NCBI GenBank assembly: GCA_045585835.1
Contig: JAZMZG010000008.1
Span: forward strand, 1 to 59,792
Source of the DNA: CALCTE01 sp045585835
GTDB taxonomy: Bacteria > Bacillota > Clostridia > Oscillospirales > CAG-272
Length of the DNA: 59,792 bases
Direction: 5' to 3'
Within the stretch, counting starts at the first letter, position 1, and the number at the start of each line of letters is the position of its first letter. Of this stretch, positions 15,337-23,289 are shown one piece after another. Below the pieces are notes generated by a model that was not told where the DNA came from, ran no database searches, and saw nothing but the letters and a program-made list of their open reading frames with translations. The position numbers and the translations under genes were made by a program.

Positions 15337-17061
15337 ATGAAGCGTTGGAGTAAATACGTAAAGCCTTATACGGCCTATTTTATTCTCGGCCCGCTTTGTA
15401 TGATAGTGGAGATAGTGGGCGAGATACTTATGCCTGCATTACTTGCAAGGATAATTGACAAAGGAATTACAAACGGGGATTGGGGTTACGTTGCCATAAT
15501 GTCCGCACTTATGGTGGCTTTGGCAGTCATAATGATGCTCGGCGGTATAGGCGGAGCGTGGTTTGGCGCAAAGGCGTCGGGAAATTTCGCGACGGATTTG
15601 AGACTTGACGTTTATAAGAAGATACAGGACTTTTCGTTTACGAATATAGATAAATTCTCGACAAGCTCGCTTATTACAAGACTCACAAATGACGTTACAC
15701 AGCTTCAAAATTTCATTAATATGCTTTTGCGTATGTGCCTTCGAAGCCCGGGTATTTTGATAGGTGCGCTTATTATGGCAATAATGATTGCCCCTAAGCT
15801 TTCGACCGTGCTTTTCTTTGCAATACCGCTTATCATCGCCATACAGGCTGTAATAATATCCAAATCATTTTCCCGTTTTTCGAAGATGCAGGAAAAGATA
15901 GACGCTCTAAACAGCTCCGTGGGCGAAAATATAGCAAACGTAAGAGTGGTAAAATCCTTTAACCGCGAGGAATACGAAAAGAAGAAATTTGCAAAGGCAA
16001 ACAAAAATTTAAAGGATGCGGGCATCGGTGCCATGAAGCTTATGATACTTTCCTCCCCGCTTATGACGCTCGTGATGAATCTTGCGTCGGTGGCGGTTTT
16101 GTACATAGGTGGCAAGACTGTAATAGATGCTCCGTTTTCGCTTTCGATAGGCAGTCTTTCGGCATTTGTAACGTATCTTTCGCAAATTTTAATGTCGCTT
16201 ACGATGCTCAGTATGCTTTTCGTGTTTGCTTCCCGTGCAATAGCATCGGGCAAGCGTATATGCGAGGTGCTCGATGAGAATACCGATATCAAGTCGGGCG
16301 CATCAGATATAACGGTAGAACACGGAAGCATTGAATTTGAAAACGTGAGCTTCCGTTACTATAAGGATAGCCCCGAGCCCGTGCTTGATAATATCAGCTT
16401 CAAAATAGAAGCGGGTACAACTCTCGGTATCATAGGCACTACCGGCTCCGGTAAGAGTACGCTCGTGTCGATGATACCCCGCCTTTATGACGTAACGAGC
16501 GGCAGAGTGCTTATTGACGGAGTCGACGTCAAGGAGTATTCATTAAAAAATCTCCGAAGCGGTGTAAGTATGGTGCTTCAAAACAACGTATTGTTCTCGG
16601 GTACGATTGCGCAGAACTTACGTTTCGGCGACGAAGATGCAAACGACAAAGAGCTTATACGTGCTTGCGAAGCGGCACAGGCAGATAAATTTGTAAACGG
16701 CTTTGACGGCGGATACGACTTCTCCGTTACAAGAGGCGGAACCAACGTATCAGGCGGACAAAAGCAAAGGCTTTGCATAGCAAGAGCGCTTGTTGCAAAG
16801 CCTAAGATACTTATTTTGGACGACAGCACGAGTGCCGTTGATACGGCTACCGAGGCAAGTATACGAAAGAGCCTTCGCGAGCTTAAAGATACGACGAAGA
16901 TAATCATAGCACAGCGCATATCTTCCGTTGTGTCCGCAGATATGATAATCGTTATGAATAACGGTAAGATAATGGGTATGGGAACGCATAACGAGCTGCT
17001 CGAAACAAACGGTGAGTACAGAGAGATATATGATTCCCAAATAAGTGGAGGCAAGGAGTAA
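15337..17061 (+). CDS. ABC exporter half-transporter with a degenerate ATPase site
   Basis: A type IV (multidrug-type) half-transporter: six transmembrane helices (~residues 15-300), then a nucleotide-binding domain. The ATG at 15337 has AAGGA upstream. Walker A is GTTGSGKST, signature VSGGQKQR, D-loop SAVD. Two catalytic residues are altered: the Walker B glutamate is Asp496 (ILILDD) and the switch histidine is Gln526 (IIAQR). This matches the degenerate-site partner of heterodimers such as TM287 or BmrC. The canonical partner begins one base after its stop. Substrate is unknown; drugs, lipids or peptides are all possible. Confidence 0.93.
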   Translation: MKRWSKYVKPYTAYFILGPLCMIVEIVGEILMPALLARIIDKGITNGDWGYVAIMSALMVALAVIMMLGGIGGAWFGAKASGNFATDLRLDVYKKIQDFSFTNIDKFSTSSLITRLTNDVTQLQNFINMLLRMCLRSPGILIGALIMAIMIAPKLSTVLFFAIPLIIAIQAVIISKSFSRFSKMQEKIDALNSSVGENIANVRVVKSFNREEYEKKKFAKANKNLKDAGIGAMKLMILSSPLMTLVMNLASVAVLYIGGKTVIDAPFSLSIGSLSAFVTYLSQILMSLTMLSMLFVFASRAIASGKRICEVLDENTDIKSGASDITVEHGSIEFENVSFRYYKDSPEPVLDNISFKIEAGTTLGIIGTTGSGKSTLVSMIPRLYDVTSGRVLIDGVDVKEYSLKNLRSGVSMVLQNNVLFSGTIAQNLRFGDEDANDKELIRACEAAQADKFVNGFDGGYDFSVTRGGTNVSGGQKQRLCIARALVAKPKILILDDSTSAVDTATEASIRKSLRELKDTTKIIIAQRISSVVSADMIIVMNNGKIMGMGTHNELLETNGEYREIYDSQISGGKE

Positions 17062-17062
17062 T

Positions 17063-19288
17063 ATGGCAGGCAAATCTTTAGAAGAGCTCCGCAATCTTTA
17101 CGGCGGAAATCCGTCTTCTCCTCAAAAAAACCGACCGATGATGATGGGCGGGGGTATGCGAGGCAGAGCGGGCAATCCCGCACACCACGGAAAGCCCAAA
17201 AATATGAAAGGCACCCTAAAAAAGCTTCTTTCATATATCGGCAAATACAGATTTTTGCTTGTTTTGGCGATACTTTGTATGGTCATATCCACGGCAGTTT
17301 CCCTTGTCGGTTCCTACGTGCTTCGCCCTGTAATAAACAGTATAGACGACGCAAAGTATAAGACGACCGTAAACGGCACGGAAAGCGACGAGCTTAATCT
17401 TACCAAGCAAAAAGACGGCGATAAGCTGACAGCAAAGGTGACTTTGCCCGATTATGAAATAGAAAGCTATCGCTTTACCGTTAACTTTCCCAAAGACGAG
17501 CTTACGTTAACGGGTGCATATTTGCCCGAAGAAAACGCCGCTTTAATAAGTGAAGACTGCCTTATAATGAAAAACGAGGACAGCGTAAGCGTGCTTTCAA
17601 AGGATGGCGCAAGCATAAATGCGGGAGCGGTCGCAGTTGTTTTGGAGTTTTCCGTAAATGACCCGCAGGCTTTATGCGAGCTTTCTTTTTCAAAGATAAA
17701 TACGGCACAAAACGTGCTTATTTCGCTTATAAAGGTTTTGTCGATGCTCGTTTTGATATATATTTCAGGCGTGGCGGCAAGCTTCGTTCAAGCAAGACTT
17801 ATGCTTAAAGTATCGCAAAATGCGGTTGAAAAAATAAGAAACGACCTATTTTGCAAAATGCAAGAGCTACCCGTAAGCGTATACGATAAAAGCAGTGCAG
17901 GCGAGCTTATGAGCCGTTACACAAACGATGTTGACAACATTGGCGTCATGCTCGATAACTCCGTAATATCGCTTATTTCGGGAAGTATAAATATTGTCGG
18001 AACACTCGCTATGATGGCTTATACGAATATATGGCTCACGCTCATAATACTCGTGTTTATGCCCATATTTACTTTCGGCGGTGCGGCTATAATGAAACTC
18101 AGCCGCAAGTATTACAGCGCACAGCAGTATGCGCTCGGCGCGGTAAACGGATATATTGAGGAGAGCGTTTCGGGACAGAAGGTCACAAAGGTCTTTTGCC
18201 GAGAGGATATAAGTATAGAGGAGTTTTCAAAGCTCAACGAATATATGAGAGATAAGCAGATAGGCGCACAGTTTTGGGGCGGCGTAATGGGTCCCATAAT
18301 GGGCAACCTCGGCAGAGTGGGTTATGCGCTCGTTGCGGGTATAGGCGGACTGCTTTGTATATTCAGAGGCTTTGACGTGGGCGGACTTTCGATATTCGTA
18401 AACTATTCCATACATTTTTCACGCCCGATAAACGAGCTTTCGGCACAGATGGCAACAGTGTTTTCCGCACTTGCGGGTGCAGAGAGAGTATTTGCGCTTA
18501 TGGATAGTGCTCCCGAGAGCGCCGATAGCGAAGATGCGGTAAGCGCCGAGAATATAAAAGGCGACGTTGTATTCGAAAACGTAAGCTTTTCCTACGTTGA
18601 AGGTAAGCAGGTGCTTAAAAATATTACGCTCTATGCGCACCCCGGTCAGAAGATAGCTTTCGTAGGCTCTACGGGAGCGGGAAAGACGACGGTTATGAAT
18701 CTTTTGCCGAGATTCTATGATATACAAGAAGGAATCATTACCGTGGACGGAGTGGATATAAAGAAATATCGCCGCAAGGAGCTGCGTGAAAAGGTTGCGA
18801 TGGTTCTTCAGGACACGAAGCTGTTTACGGGTACGGTTATGGAAAATATCCGCTACGGAAGGCTCGATGCGACTGATGAAGAGGTAATAAATGCGGCAAA
18901 GACCGCCTCGGCGCATAGCTTTATAACGAAGCTTGCGGACGGATATAACACTTACCTTTCAGGTGACGGCGCAAATCTTTCGCAAGGTCAAAGACAGCTG
19001 CTCAATATCGCAAGAGCCGCTTTATCGAAAGCGCCGATACTCATACTTGATGAGGCGACAAGCTCCGTAGACTCAAAGACGGAGAAGATGATAAACGAGG
19101 GAATGGCGAAGCTTATGGAAAACCGCACGACCTTCGTAATAGCGCACCGCCTTTCGACTATAAGCGACTCAGACTGCATAATGGTACTTGAACGGGGCGA
19201 AATAATCGAAAGAGGAACCCAAGAACAGCTTATAGAGCAAAAGGGAAGATACTACGAGCTGTATATGGGACTTCGCGAGCTTGATTAA
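17063..19288 (+). CDS. ABC exporter half-transporter with an extracytoplasmic domain between TM1 and TM2
   Basis: The canonical-site partner of the preceding gene: Walker A GSTGAGKTT, signature LSQGQRQ, Walker B ILILDEATS and switch His in IAHRLST are all intact. ATG at 17063 follows AAGGAG. The N-terminus (~50 residues) is rich in Gly, Met and Pro and cytoplasmic. TM1 is ~62-88; TM2 is ~217-245. Between them lie ~120 residues (95-215), beta-rich with alternating patterns (YRFTVNFPKDELTLTGAYL; AVVLEFSVND) that recall a cohesin-like sandwich. At 741 residues it is ~150 longer than usual. The insert should face outside and may bind substrate or a wall component. Confidence 0.92.
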   Translation: MAGKSLEELRNLYGGNPSSPQKNRPMMMGGGMRGRAGNPAHHGKPKNMKGTLKKLLSYIGKYRFLLVLAILCMVISTAVSLVGSYVLRPVINSIDDAKYKTTVNGTESDELNLTKQKDGDKLTAKVTLPDYEIESYRFTVNFPKDELTLTGAYLPEENAALISEDCLIMKNEDSVSVLSKDGASINAGAVAVVLEFSVNDPQALCELSFSKINTAQNVLISLIKVLSMLVLIYISGVAASFVQARLMLKVSQNAVEKIRNDLFCKMQELPVSVYDKSSAGELMSRYTNDVDNIGVMLDNSVISLISGSINIVGTLAMMAYTNIWLTLIILVFMPIFTFGGAAIMKLSRKYYSAQQYALGAVNGYIEESVSGQKVTKVFCREDISIEEFSKLNEYMRDKQIGAQFWGGVMGPIMGNLGRVGYALVAGIGGLLCIFRGFDVGGLSIFVNYSIHFSRPINELSAQMATVFSALAGAERVFALMDSAPESADSEDAVSAENIKGDVVFENVSFSYVEGKQVLKNITLYAHPGQKIAFVGSTGAGKTTVMNLLPRFYDIQEGIITVDGVDIKKYRRKELREKVAMVLQDTKLFTGTVMENIRYGRLDATDEEVINAAKTASAHSFITKLADGYNTYLSGDGANLSQGQRQLLNIARAALSKAPILILDEATSSVDSKTEKMINEGMAKLMENRTTFVIAHRLSTISDSDCIMVLERGEIIERGTQEQLIEQKGRYYELYMGLRELD

Positions 19289-19292
19289 AAAT

Positions 19293-19321
19293 AAAAGCCG
19301 ATGCAATTTGCATCGGCTTTT
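19293..19321. terminator. Terminator, copy 1 of an identical pair
   Basis: A 13-bp stem (19293-19305 with 19309-19321, loop ATT) flanked by A and T runs sits between the convergent ABC exporter and SLOG genes. The same 29 bases recur at 19983-20011. Confidence 0.9.
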
Positions 19322-19650
19322 TAAATTTCAACAAGTGTAATAGGCTTATTCTTTTTCTTTGCGTATTTTAATGTGAATTCCGTTCCTTTTGAGCAACCGT
19401 CCCATATAATAAGCACTTTATCAGCCATATCAACAAGTAACTCATTACGCTTCAGCGGCGCATAGCGACTGTAAAGGTCGTAACGGGGACGTATAATATA
19501 TTTAGAAAGACGATGCGTATCGGCATATTGTTCGGCCAAACTATCAACACCTCCCGCACCGACGCTTAATATGGTATCAACATCGGATGCAATATAGTCT
19601 GACAAATCAAAAGTTTTGATATTGCGTGAACCGACTATAAGTAATTTCAT
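19321..19650 (-). CDS. SLOG-domain (DUF2493/YspA-like) nucleotide-binding protein
   Basis: The ATG at 19650 is chosen because GAGGGGG precedes it by 9 nt. The 109 residues cover one SLOG fold: opening MKLLIVGSRNI, the loop SVGAGGVDSLAEQYA, a RNELLVDMADKVLIIWDG segment, and SKGTEFTLKYAKKKNKP. These are the ligand-binding turns shared with DprA and LOG proteins; SLOG proteins bind nucleotides or related molecules, and several act in defence or signalling. It is divergent from an XRE regulator with a shared 22-bp palindrome. Its stop lies at the foot of the terminator. Confidence 0.85.
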   Translation of the reverse strand: MKLLIVGSRNIKTFDLSDYIASDVDTILSVGAGGVDSLAEQYADTHRLSKYIIRPRYDLYSRYAPLKRNELLVDMADKVLIIWDGCSKGTEFTLKYAKKKNKPITLVEI

Positions 19651-19671
19651 CGAATAAAACCCCCTCATTTT

Positions 19672-19693
19672 TATATACTTATATAAGTATATA
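19672..19693. promoter_or_regulatory. 22-bp perfect palindrome, probable operator
   Basis: The two halves, 19672-19682 and 19683-19693, are exact reverse complements. It covers the -10 box of the SLOG promoter and lies ~38 nt upstream of the -10 of the XRE promoter. An XRE dimer is the obvious candidate ligand. Confidence 0.75.
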
Positions 19694-19736
19694 CCCTAAA
19701 AGAGAAATTGTCAATTAGGTATATATTAAATAAAAT
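19686..19736. promoter_or_regulatory. Overlapping divergent promoters of the SLOG and XRE genes
   Basis: Leftward: TTGACA (19709-19714), 17 nt, TATACT (19686-19691). Rightward: TTGTCA (19708-19713), 17 nt, TAAAAT (19731-19736). The two -35 boxes occupy the same bases on opposite strands, so only one polymerase can bind at a time. Confidence 0.75.
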
Positions 19737-19758
19737 ATATATCGAGGGAGGGGTACTT

Positions 19759-19968
19759 ATGGTAAGATTAACTTTGGACAAATATTTGAGCAAGTGCGGG
19801 ATTTCCCGATATGAGCTTGCAAAGAGAACTGACATAAAATTTCAAACGATAGACCGTTATTATAAAAACCGTGTTGTCCGTTACGATAGTTATATTTTAA
19901 ACCGTATCTGTGCTGCTTTGAAATGTAATATTTGCGACATTATAGAATATGTTGAGGATAATAAATAA
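19759..19968 (+). CDS. Small XRE/Cro-type helix-turn-helix regulator
   Basis: The ATG at 19759 has GAGGGAGGGG upstream and gives a 69-residue protein made almost wholly of one HTH domain: LDKYLSKCGISRYELAKRT (helices 1-2), the recognition segment FQTIDRYYKN, and ILNRICAALKCNICDIIEY. This is the single-domain Cro/CI form of the YozG-like family. No effector domain is present. It probably represses itself and the divergent SLOG gene through the palindrome at 19672-19693. Confidence 0.88.
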   Translation: MVRLTLDKYLSKCGISRYELAKRTDIKFQTIDRYYKNRVVRYDSYILNRICAALKCNICDIIEYVEDNK

Positions 19969-19982
19969 CACAAAAGCAAATA

Positions 19983-20011
19983 AAAAGCCGATGCAATTTG
20001 CATCGGCTTTT
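19983..20011. terminator. Terminator, copy 2 of an identical pair
   Basis: The same 13-bp stem and ATT loop as at 19293-19321, 690 bp away, between the convergent XRE and peptide-binding protein genes. Confidence 0.9.
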
Positions 20012-20014
20012 GTT

Positions 20015-21754
20015 TTACTTATTTTCAAGCTCTTCCGCCAAAATTTGTTCTTCGATTTCAATATATGTTCTGTAATCGGAAACTTTTACTTTGTTGAAGA
20101 TTTTAAATCCATACCAGCTTGTTTTAAGGCCTGACATTTCGGTAGTTACGTAGTTGTCTGTGTTGAAGTAAAGGGGGATAGCAACCATATCGTCTACGAG
20201 TAACTCTTCTGCCTGATGAAGAAGCTTTGCTCTTTCTTTGAGATTTGTTTGTGCAAAAGCTTGGTCCATAAGTGCATTGAAGTCCTCGTCCTTAAGACCG
20301 GTAGAGTGAGAAGCAAATCCGTATTCACGTGTTTCGTCATTAAGCACCAATTTTCTGCCGTTATACTTTGATGTGAATTGTGCCAATACGGAGAAAGCGT
20401 CTGTGGAGTATGCGTGAAGGTCAGATACGATAGCTTCGTAAGCGCCGGTTCTCATAACTACGCAGTATTTATCGTATTCAAGCTCTTGTAACTGTACGGT
20501 TATGCCGTATTGCTTCCAAGCTTCAACAATCATATTTGCTGCAGTCAAGTGATTGGTATTGCCCTTGAGGAGTGTGAGCTTTACGGTTCCGCTTACTGCG
20601 TTAAGGGGGTCGGTGCTCTTATATGCGCCGATAAGATTTCCTCCAACCTTACGGAAGGATTTTGAAGCCTTGGTGGTTTCAAATACTCCGTAGGGAACAA
20701 GAGCGGTGGCAGCCTTACCGTCTACTGCTTCGGCTATAGCGTTTCTGTCGAGAGCTGCGGAAAGACCTTGTCTTACTGCTCTTTTACTAAACAATTTGCT
20801 GCTTGTGTTAAGATAAACAACCGTCGTAGCAAGAAGGTCGTTGTTTTTCGTCTTGTAATCTTTTTCGCCGGAGAAATTACCGAGATAGAAGAGGAAGCTA
20901 TTTTCGGCATCACCGGATTTTGTAGCGTCAAATACGTTTTCGGCATCTGCGGGTTTGCCAAAAGTAATGGTGATTTTTTCGGGGTTAACATATTTCTGCT
21001 TATCTTCGGTGGAGATACCCTTGAGATAGTAATAACTGTTTCTCTTGAGTACAAGCTTATCCTCTGTCCAAGCGGAAATAGCAAAAGGACCGTTTGAAAC
21101 AATGGTCGTGGGATCGGCAACGGCACTCGTAGCCCAACCGTCAGGATCGGCTACAACCACCTCTTCACGTACGGGAACGAGGTAGGGGCTTGCCAAGTTT
21201 CTAAGGAAAAGGTCTACATTATAGTTGGGATTTTCAAAGGTGACCTCTATAAGCTTTTCGTTGAGCTCCACAAGACCTAAGTCGTCAATGGTCATCATCT
21301 TCTGCACGCCTTCTTTAACCGCTACGGCGTTTTTAATGCAGAAAAGAAGCGATGCGCCGGGGCCTTCGTAGTTAGGCTCCAAAAGACGCTTCCAAGCATA
21401 AACGATGTTAGCCGCGGTGACTGTGACGCCGTCACTCCAAGAGGTATCCTTGAGTTCAATGTAAAGCTTAAGCTCACCGTTGATCTCTTTCGTATAGTAA
21501 TTATCGCAAAGAGCCTTTTCGAGCTTGCCGTTTGAATTTAACTTAAAAAGACCCTCATACAAAAGACCGAGATACTGAAGAGTATCAACATCGTATTGGG
21601 GAGCACCCGGGTCAAGCGTTGCGGGAGCGTTTTCAGTGAAGTATGCGTATGTATAGGGACCGTTGTCTTCCTTTTTGCCCGAGCAGCCGGCAAAAGCGCC
21701 GACAAGCATGATAGCACCGAGCAACAAGGCAGTTAATCTTTTGAATGTATGCAT
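20015..21754 (-). CDS. Peptide-type ABC substrate-binding lipoprotein (OppA/SBP_bac_5 family)
   Basis: A 579-residue lipoprotein: signal peptide with core LTALLLGAIMLVGAF and lipobox AGC (Cys ~24), then the family-5 binding fold opening YAYFTENAPATLDPGAPQYD, with LYEGLFKLNSNGKL and the SWSDGVTVTAANIVYAWKR signature near residues 125-145. These proteins catch oligopeptides, or sometimes nickel or sugars, outside the cell for an ABC importer. No permease or ATPase of this class lies nearby, so it is an orphan that must work with a distant system or as a receptor. Own promoter at 21801-21829. Confidence 0.92.
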   Translation of the reverse strand: MHTFKRLTALLLGAIMLVGAFAGCSGKKEDNGPYTYAYFTENAPATLDPGAPQYDVDTLQYLGLLYEGLFKLNSNGKLEKALCDNYYTKEINGELKLYIELKDTSWSDGVTVTAANIVYAWKRLLEPNYEGPGASLLFCIKNAVAVKEGVQKMMTIDDLGLVELNEKLIEVTFENPNYNVDLFLRNLASPYLVPVREEVVVADPDGWATSAVADPTTIVSNGPFAISAWTEDKLVLKRNSYYYLKGISTEDKQKYVNPEKITITFGKPADAENVFDATKSGDAENSFLFYLGNFSGEKDYKTKNNDLLATTVVYLNTSSKLFSKRAVRQGLSAALDRNAIAEAVDGKAATALVPYGVFETTKASKSFRKVGGNLIGAYKSTDPLNAVSGTVKLTLLKGNTNHLTAANMIVEAWKQYGITVQLQELEYDKYCVVMRTGAYEAIVSDLHAYSTDAFSVLAQFTSKYNGRKLVLNDETREYGFASHSTGLKDEDFNALMDQAFAQTNLKERAKLLHQAEELLVDDMVAIPLYFNTDNYVTTEMSGLKTSWYGFKIFNKVKVSDYRTYIEIEEQILAEELENK

Positions 21755-21800
21755 AGTATATTTTTCCTCCTTGAAATGCGCTACATATTATATCCATTGT

Positions 21801-21829
21801 ATTATATCATTAAACAAAGATAATTTCAA
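21801..21829 (-). promoter_or_regulatory. Promoter of the OppA-like gene
   Basis: Leftward TTGAAA (21824-21829), 17 nt, TATAAT (21801-21806). Confidence 0.8.
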
Positions 21830-21915
21830 TATACTTTTTTAACAAATTTTTCGCTTATGTATATTATTTTTGACTAAAGGAAAAATAATAAGGATAAAAA
21901 TATACGGAGAGAGAT

Positions 21916-22323
21916 ATGAAGAGATTTTTAATTATATCCGCAATAATGTTTTTCTGCCTTGGCTTTGATACGTATGCCTATACCGATGAGCTTTCATACG
22001 GAATTGCCGTTTTGCGAAAAGAAGTGAGTTTAAACAAGAGCATTGATTTAAAGGAAGAACCCGCTTTTTCTCCTGCGGATTTTGAAAGTGCAATAGGTAT
22101 AAACCGTATCGGTGCAATATCAATTCAAAAGCTTCCCGACAGAGCGGAAGGAGCGCTTTATCTTTACGGCAGTCCCGTATACAGCGGCCAAGTTATAAAG
22201 CGTATGGCGCTTTTCGGACTCAGCTTTACGCCCTCGTTTGACGGTGTGAAAAGCACGAGCTTCAGCTTTTGTGACGTAGGAGAGGGAAGCGGCGAGTACG
22301 AGTGCGTGATAACTCTGCCGTAG
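21916..22323 (+). CDS. Small secreted protein with one Ig/cadherin-like repeat
   Basis: A 135-residue protein with a signal peptide (MKRFLIISAIMFFCLGF; cleavage likely after TYA). The mature part holds one unit of the pattern FSPADFESAIG, IGAISIQKLP, GALYLYGSPVYSGQVI, LSFTPSFDG, FSFCDVG, which resembles tandem beta-sandwich repeats of large surface proteins, here as a single copy. GGAGAGAG precedes the ATG. A candidate promoter (TTGACT at 21870, GATAAA at 21893) is weak. It shares a terminator with the lipoprotein gene downstream. Function unknown; it may bind another surface protein. Confidence 0.7.
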   Translation: MKRFLIISAIMFFCLGFDTYAYTDELSYGIAVLRKEVSLNKSIDLKEEPAFSPADFESAIGINRIGAISIQKLPDRAEGALYLYGSPVYSGQVIKRMALFGLSFTPSFDGVKSTSFSFCDVGEGSGEYECVITLP

Positions 22324-22325
22324 CT

Positions 22326-22363
22326 AAAAAAAATCCTCCGCTTTCAAAGCGGAGGATTTTTTT
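22326..22363. terminator. Bidirectional terminator between convergent genes
   Basis: Stem 22331-22343 with 22347-22359, extended by A and T runs on both sides; serves the genes ending at 22323 and 22376. Confidence 0.9.
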
Positions 22364-22375
22364 GTTTGGTTTAAA

Positions 22376-23188
22376 TTATTCAGCAACAACCGTTACGGAA
22401 GTGATGTGAGTGTTAGCGCCGTTGTACCAGTAGAGGAAGCCTTCGCAGTCGATCTTATCGCCGGCCTTGAGAGCAGCAACAGCCTTGTAAACATCAGTGT
22501 CGGGACCGCAGAGGTAGTTTTCAACACAGAAGCTATACTCGTTCTCACCGTAAGTGAGTGTTACATAGATATCGGGATCCCATTCGCTTTCCTTGAAAGA
22601 AATGGACTTAACAGTCATACCTTTGAATGCTACGAGCTTGTTCATATCTTTGATGAGCTCATCTGTGCCGAGTGCTGCGGTAACGTCCTTGGGCTCAGCG
22701 ATGAAGGGTTCTGCGCCTTCAATGATCTCAAAAGTGGAACCGGTATTGATCTCCACCTCGCCGCTCCATTCAGCCTTTACACCGCTTACTCTGATCTTCG
22801 TTCCGGGAATAAGCTTTGCAGCGTCAGCTTCTTCGCACTTCATTTCATAAATGAAATAAGCGCCGTCAGCATCCTGAGCGTATACGGTGATCTTACCGAA
22901 TCCTGCATCGGAGTCAAACCACCAGCTTTGGGTTGCCTGAACGTAAGCTTCAATAACTACGTCAGCATCAATAGCAGCAGCCATGTACTCAGCATAGGTC
23001 ATAACCTTAACTGTGTCTTCCGTGCCTGCATCTTCATTGTTTTCGCCGTCTTTGTTTTCTTCGCCGTCAGTGACCTTATCGGTAACGGGAGTCTTGTCGT
23101 CGGGCGTGTCGGGTGTTTCGTCTTTTGCGCAAGCCGCAAAAGAAAGCACCATAGCGAGAGCCAAAAGCATAACTAATACTTTTTTCAT
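22376..23188 (-). CDS. Surface lipoprotein with OB-fold-like domains, function unknown
   Basis: 270 residues: signal peptide MKKVLVMLLALAMVLSF with lipobox AAC (Cys20), an acidic Thr/Asp/Glu-rich linker (~21-60), then two beta-barrel-like modules. In each, the pattern VVIEAYVQA..GKITVYAQD..GAYFIYEM..GTKIRVSGV or VAFKGMTVKS..IYVTLTYG..GDKIDCEGFL looks like an OB fold of the bacterial nucleic-acid-binding-related (BOF-like) kind. Several such proteins are surface lipoproteins of unknown role. It has its own promoter at 23244-23272 and AAGGAG before the ATG. Confidence 0.75.
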   Translation of the reverse strand: MKKVLVMLLALAMVLSFAACAKDETPDTPDDKTPVTDKVTDGEENKDGENNEDAGTEDTVKVMTYAEYMAAAIDADVVIEAYVQATQSWWFDSDAGFGKITVYAQDADGAYFIYEMKCEEADAAKLIPGTKIRVSGVKAEWSGEVEINTGSTFEIIEGAEPFIAEPKDVTAALGTDELIKDMNKLVAFKGMTVKSISFKESEWDPDIYVTLTYGENEYSFCVENYLCGPDTDVYKAVAALKAGDKIDCEGFLYWYNGANTHITSVTVVAE

Positions 23189-23243
23189 TTTTTATTCTCC
23201 TTTAAAAATGTTTTATTGCTTTATTTGGTTATTGCTTTGTTGT

Positions 23244-23272
23244 ATTCTACATCAAAAATGCAAAAAGGTCAA
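23244..23272 (-). promoter_or_regulatory. Promoter of the 22376-23188 lipoprotein gene
   Basis: Leftward TTGACC (23267-23272), 17 nt, TAGAAT (23244-23249). Confidence 0.72.
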
Positions 23273-23289
23273 TACAAAAAAGTCAAATT

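Noticed and set aside
19293..20011. Identical terminators as att sites of an integrated element
   Set aside because: No integrase or transposase lies between them and the repeats are palindromic terminators; kept only as a sign of modular exchange.
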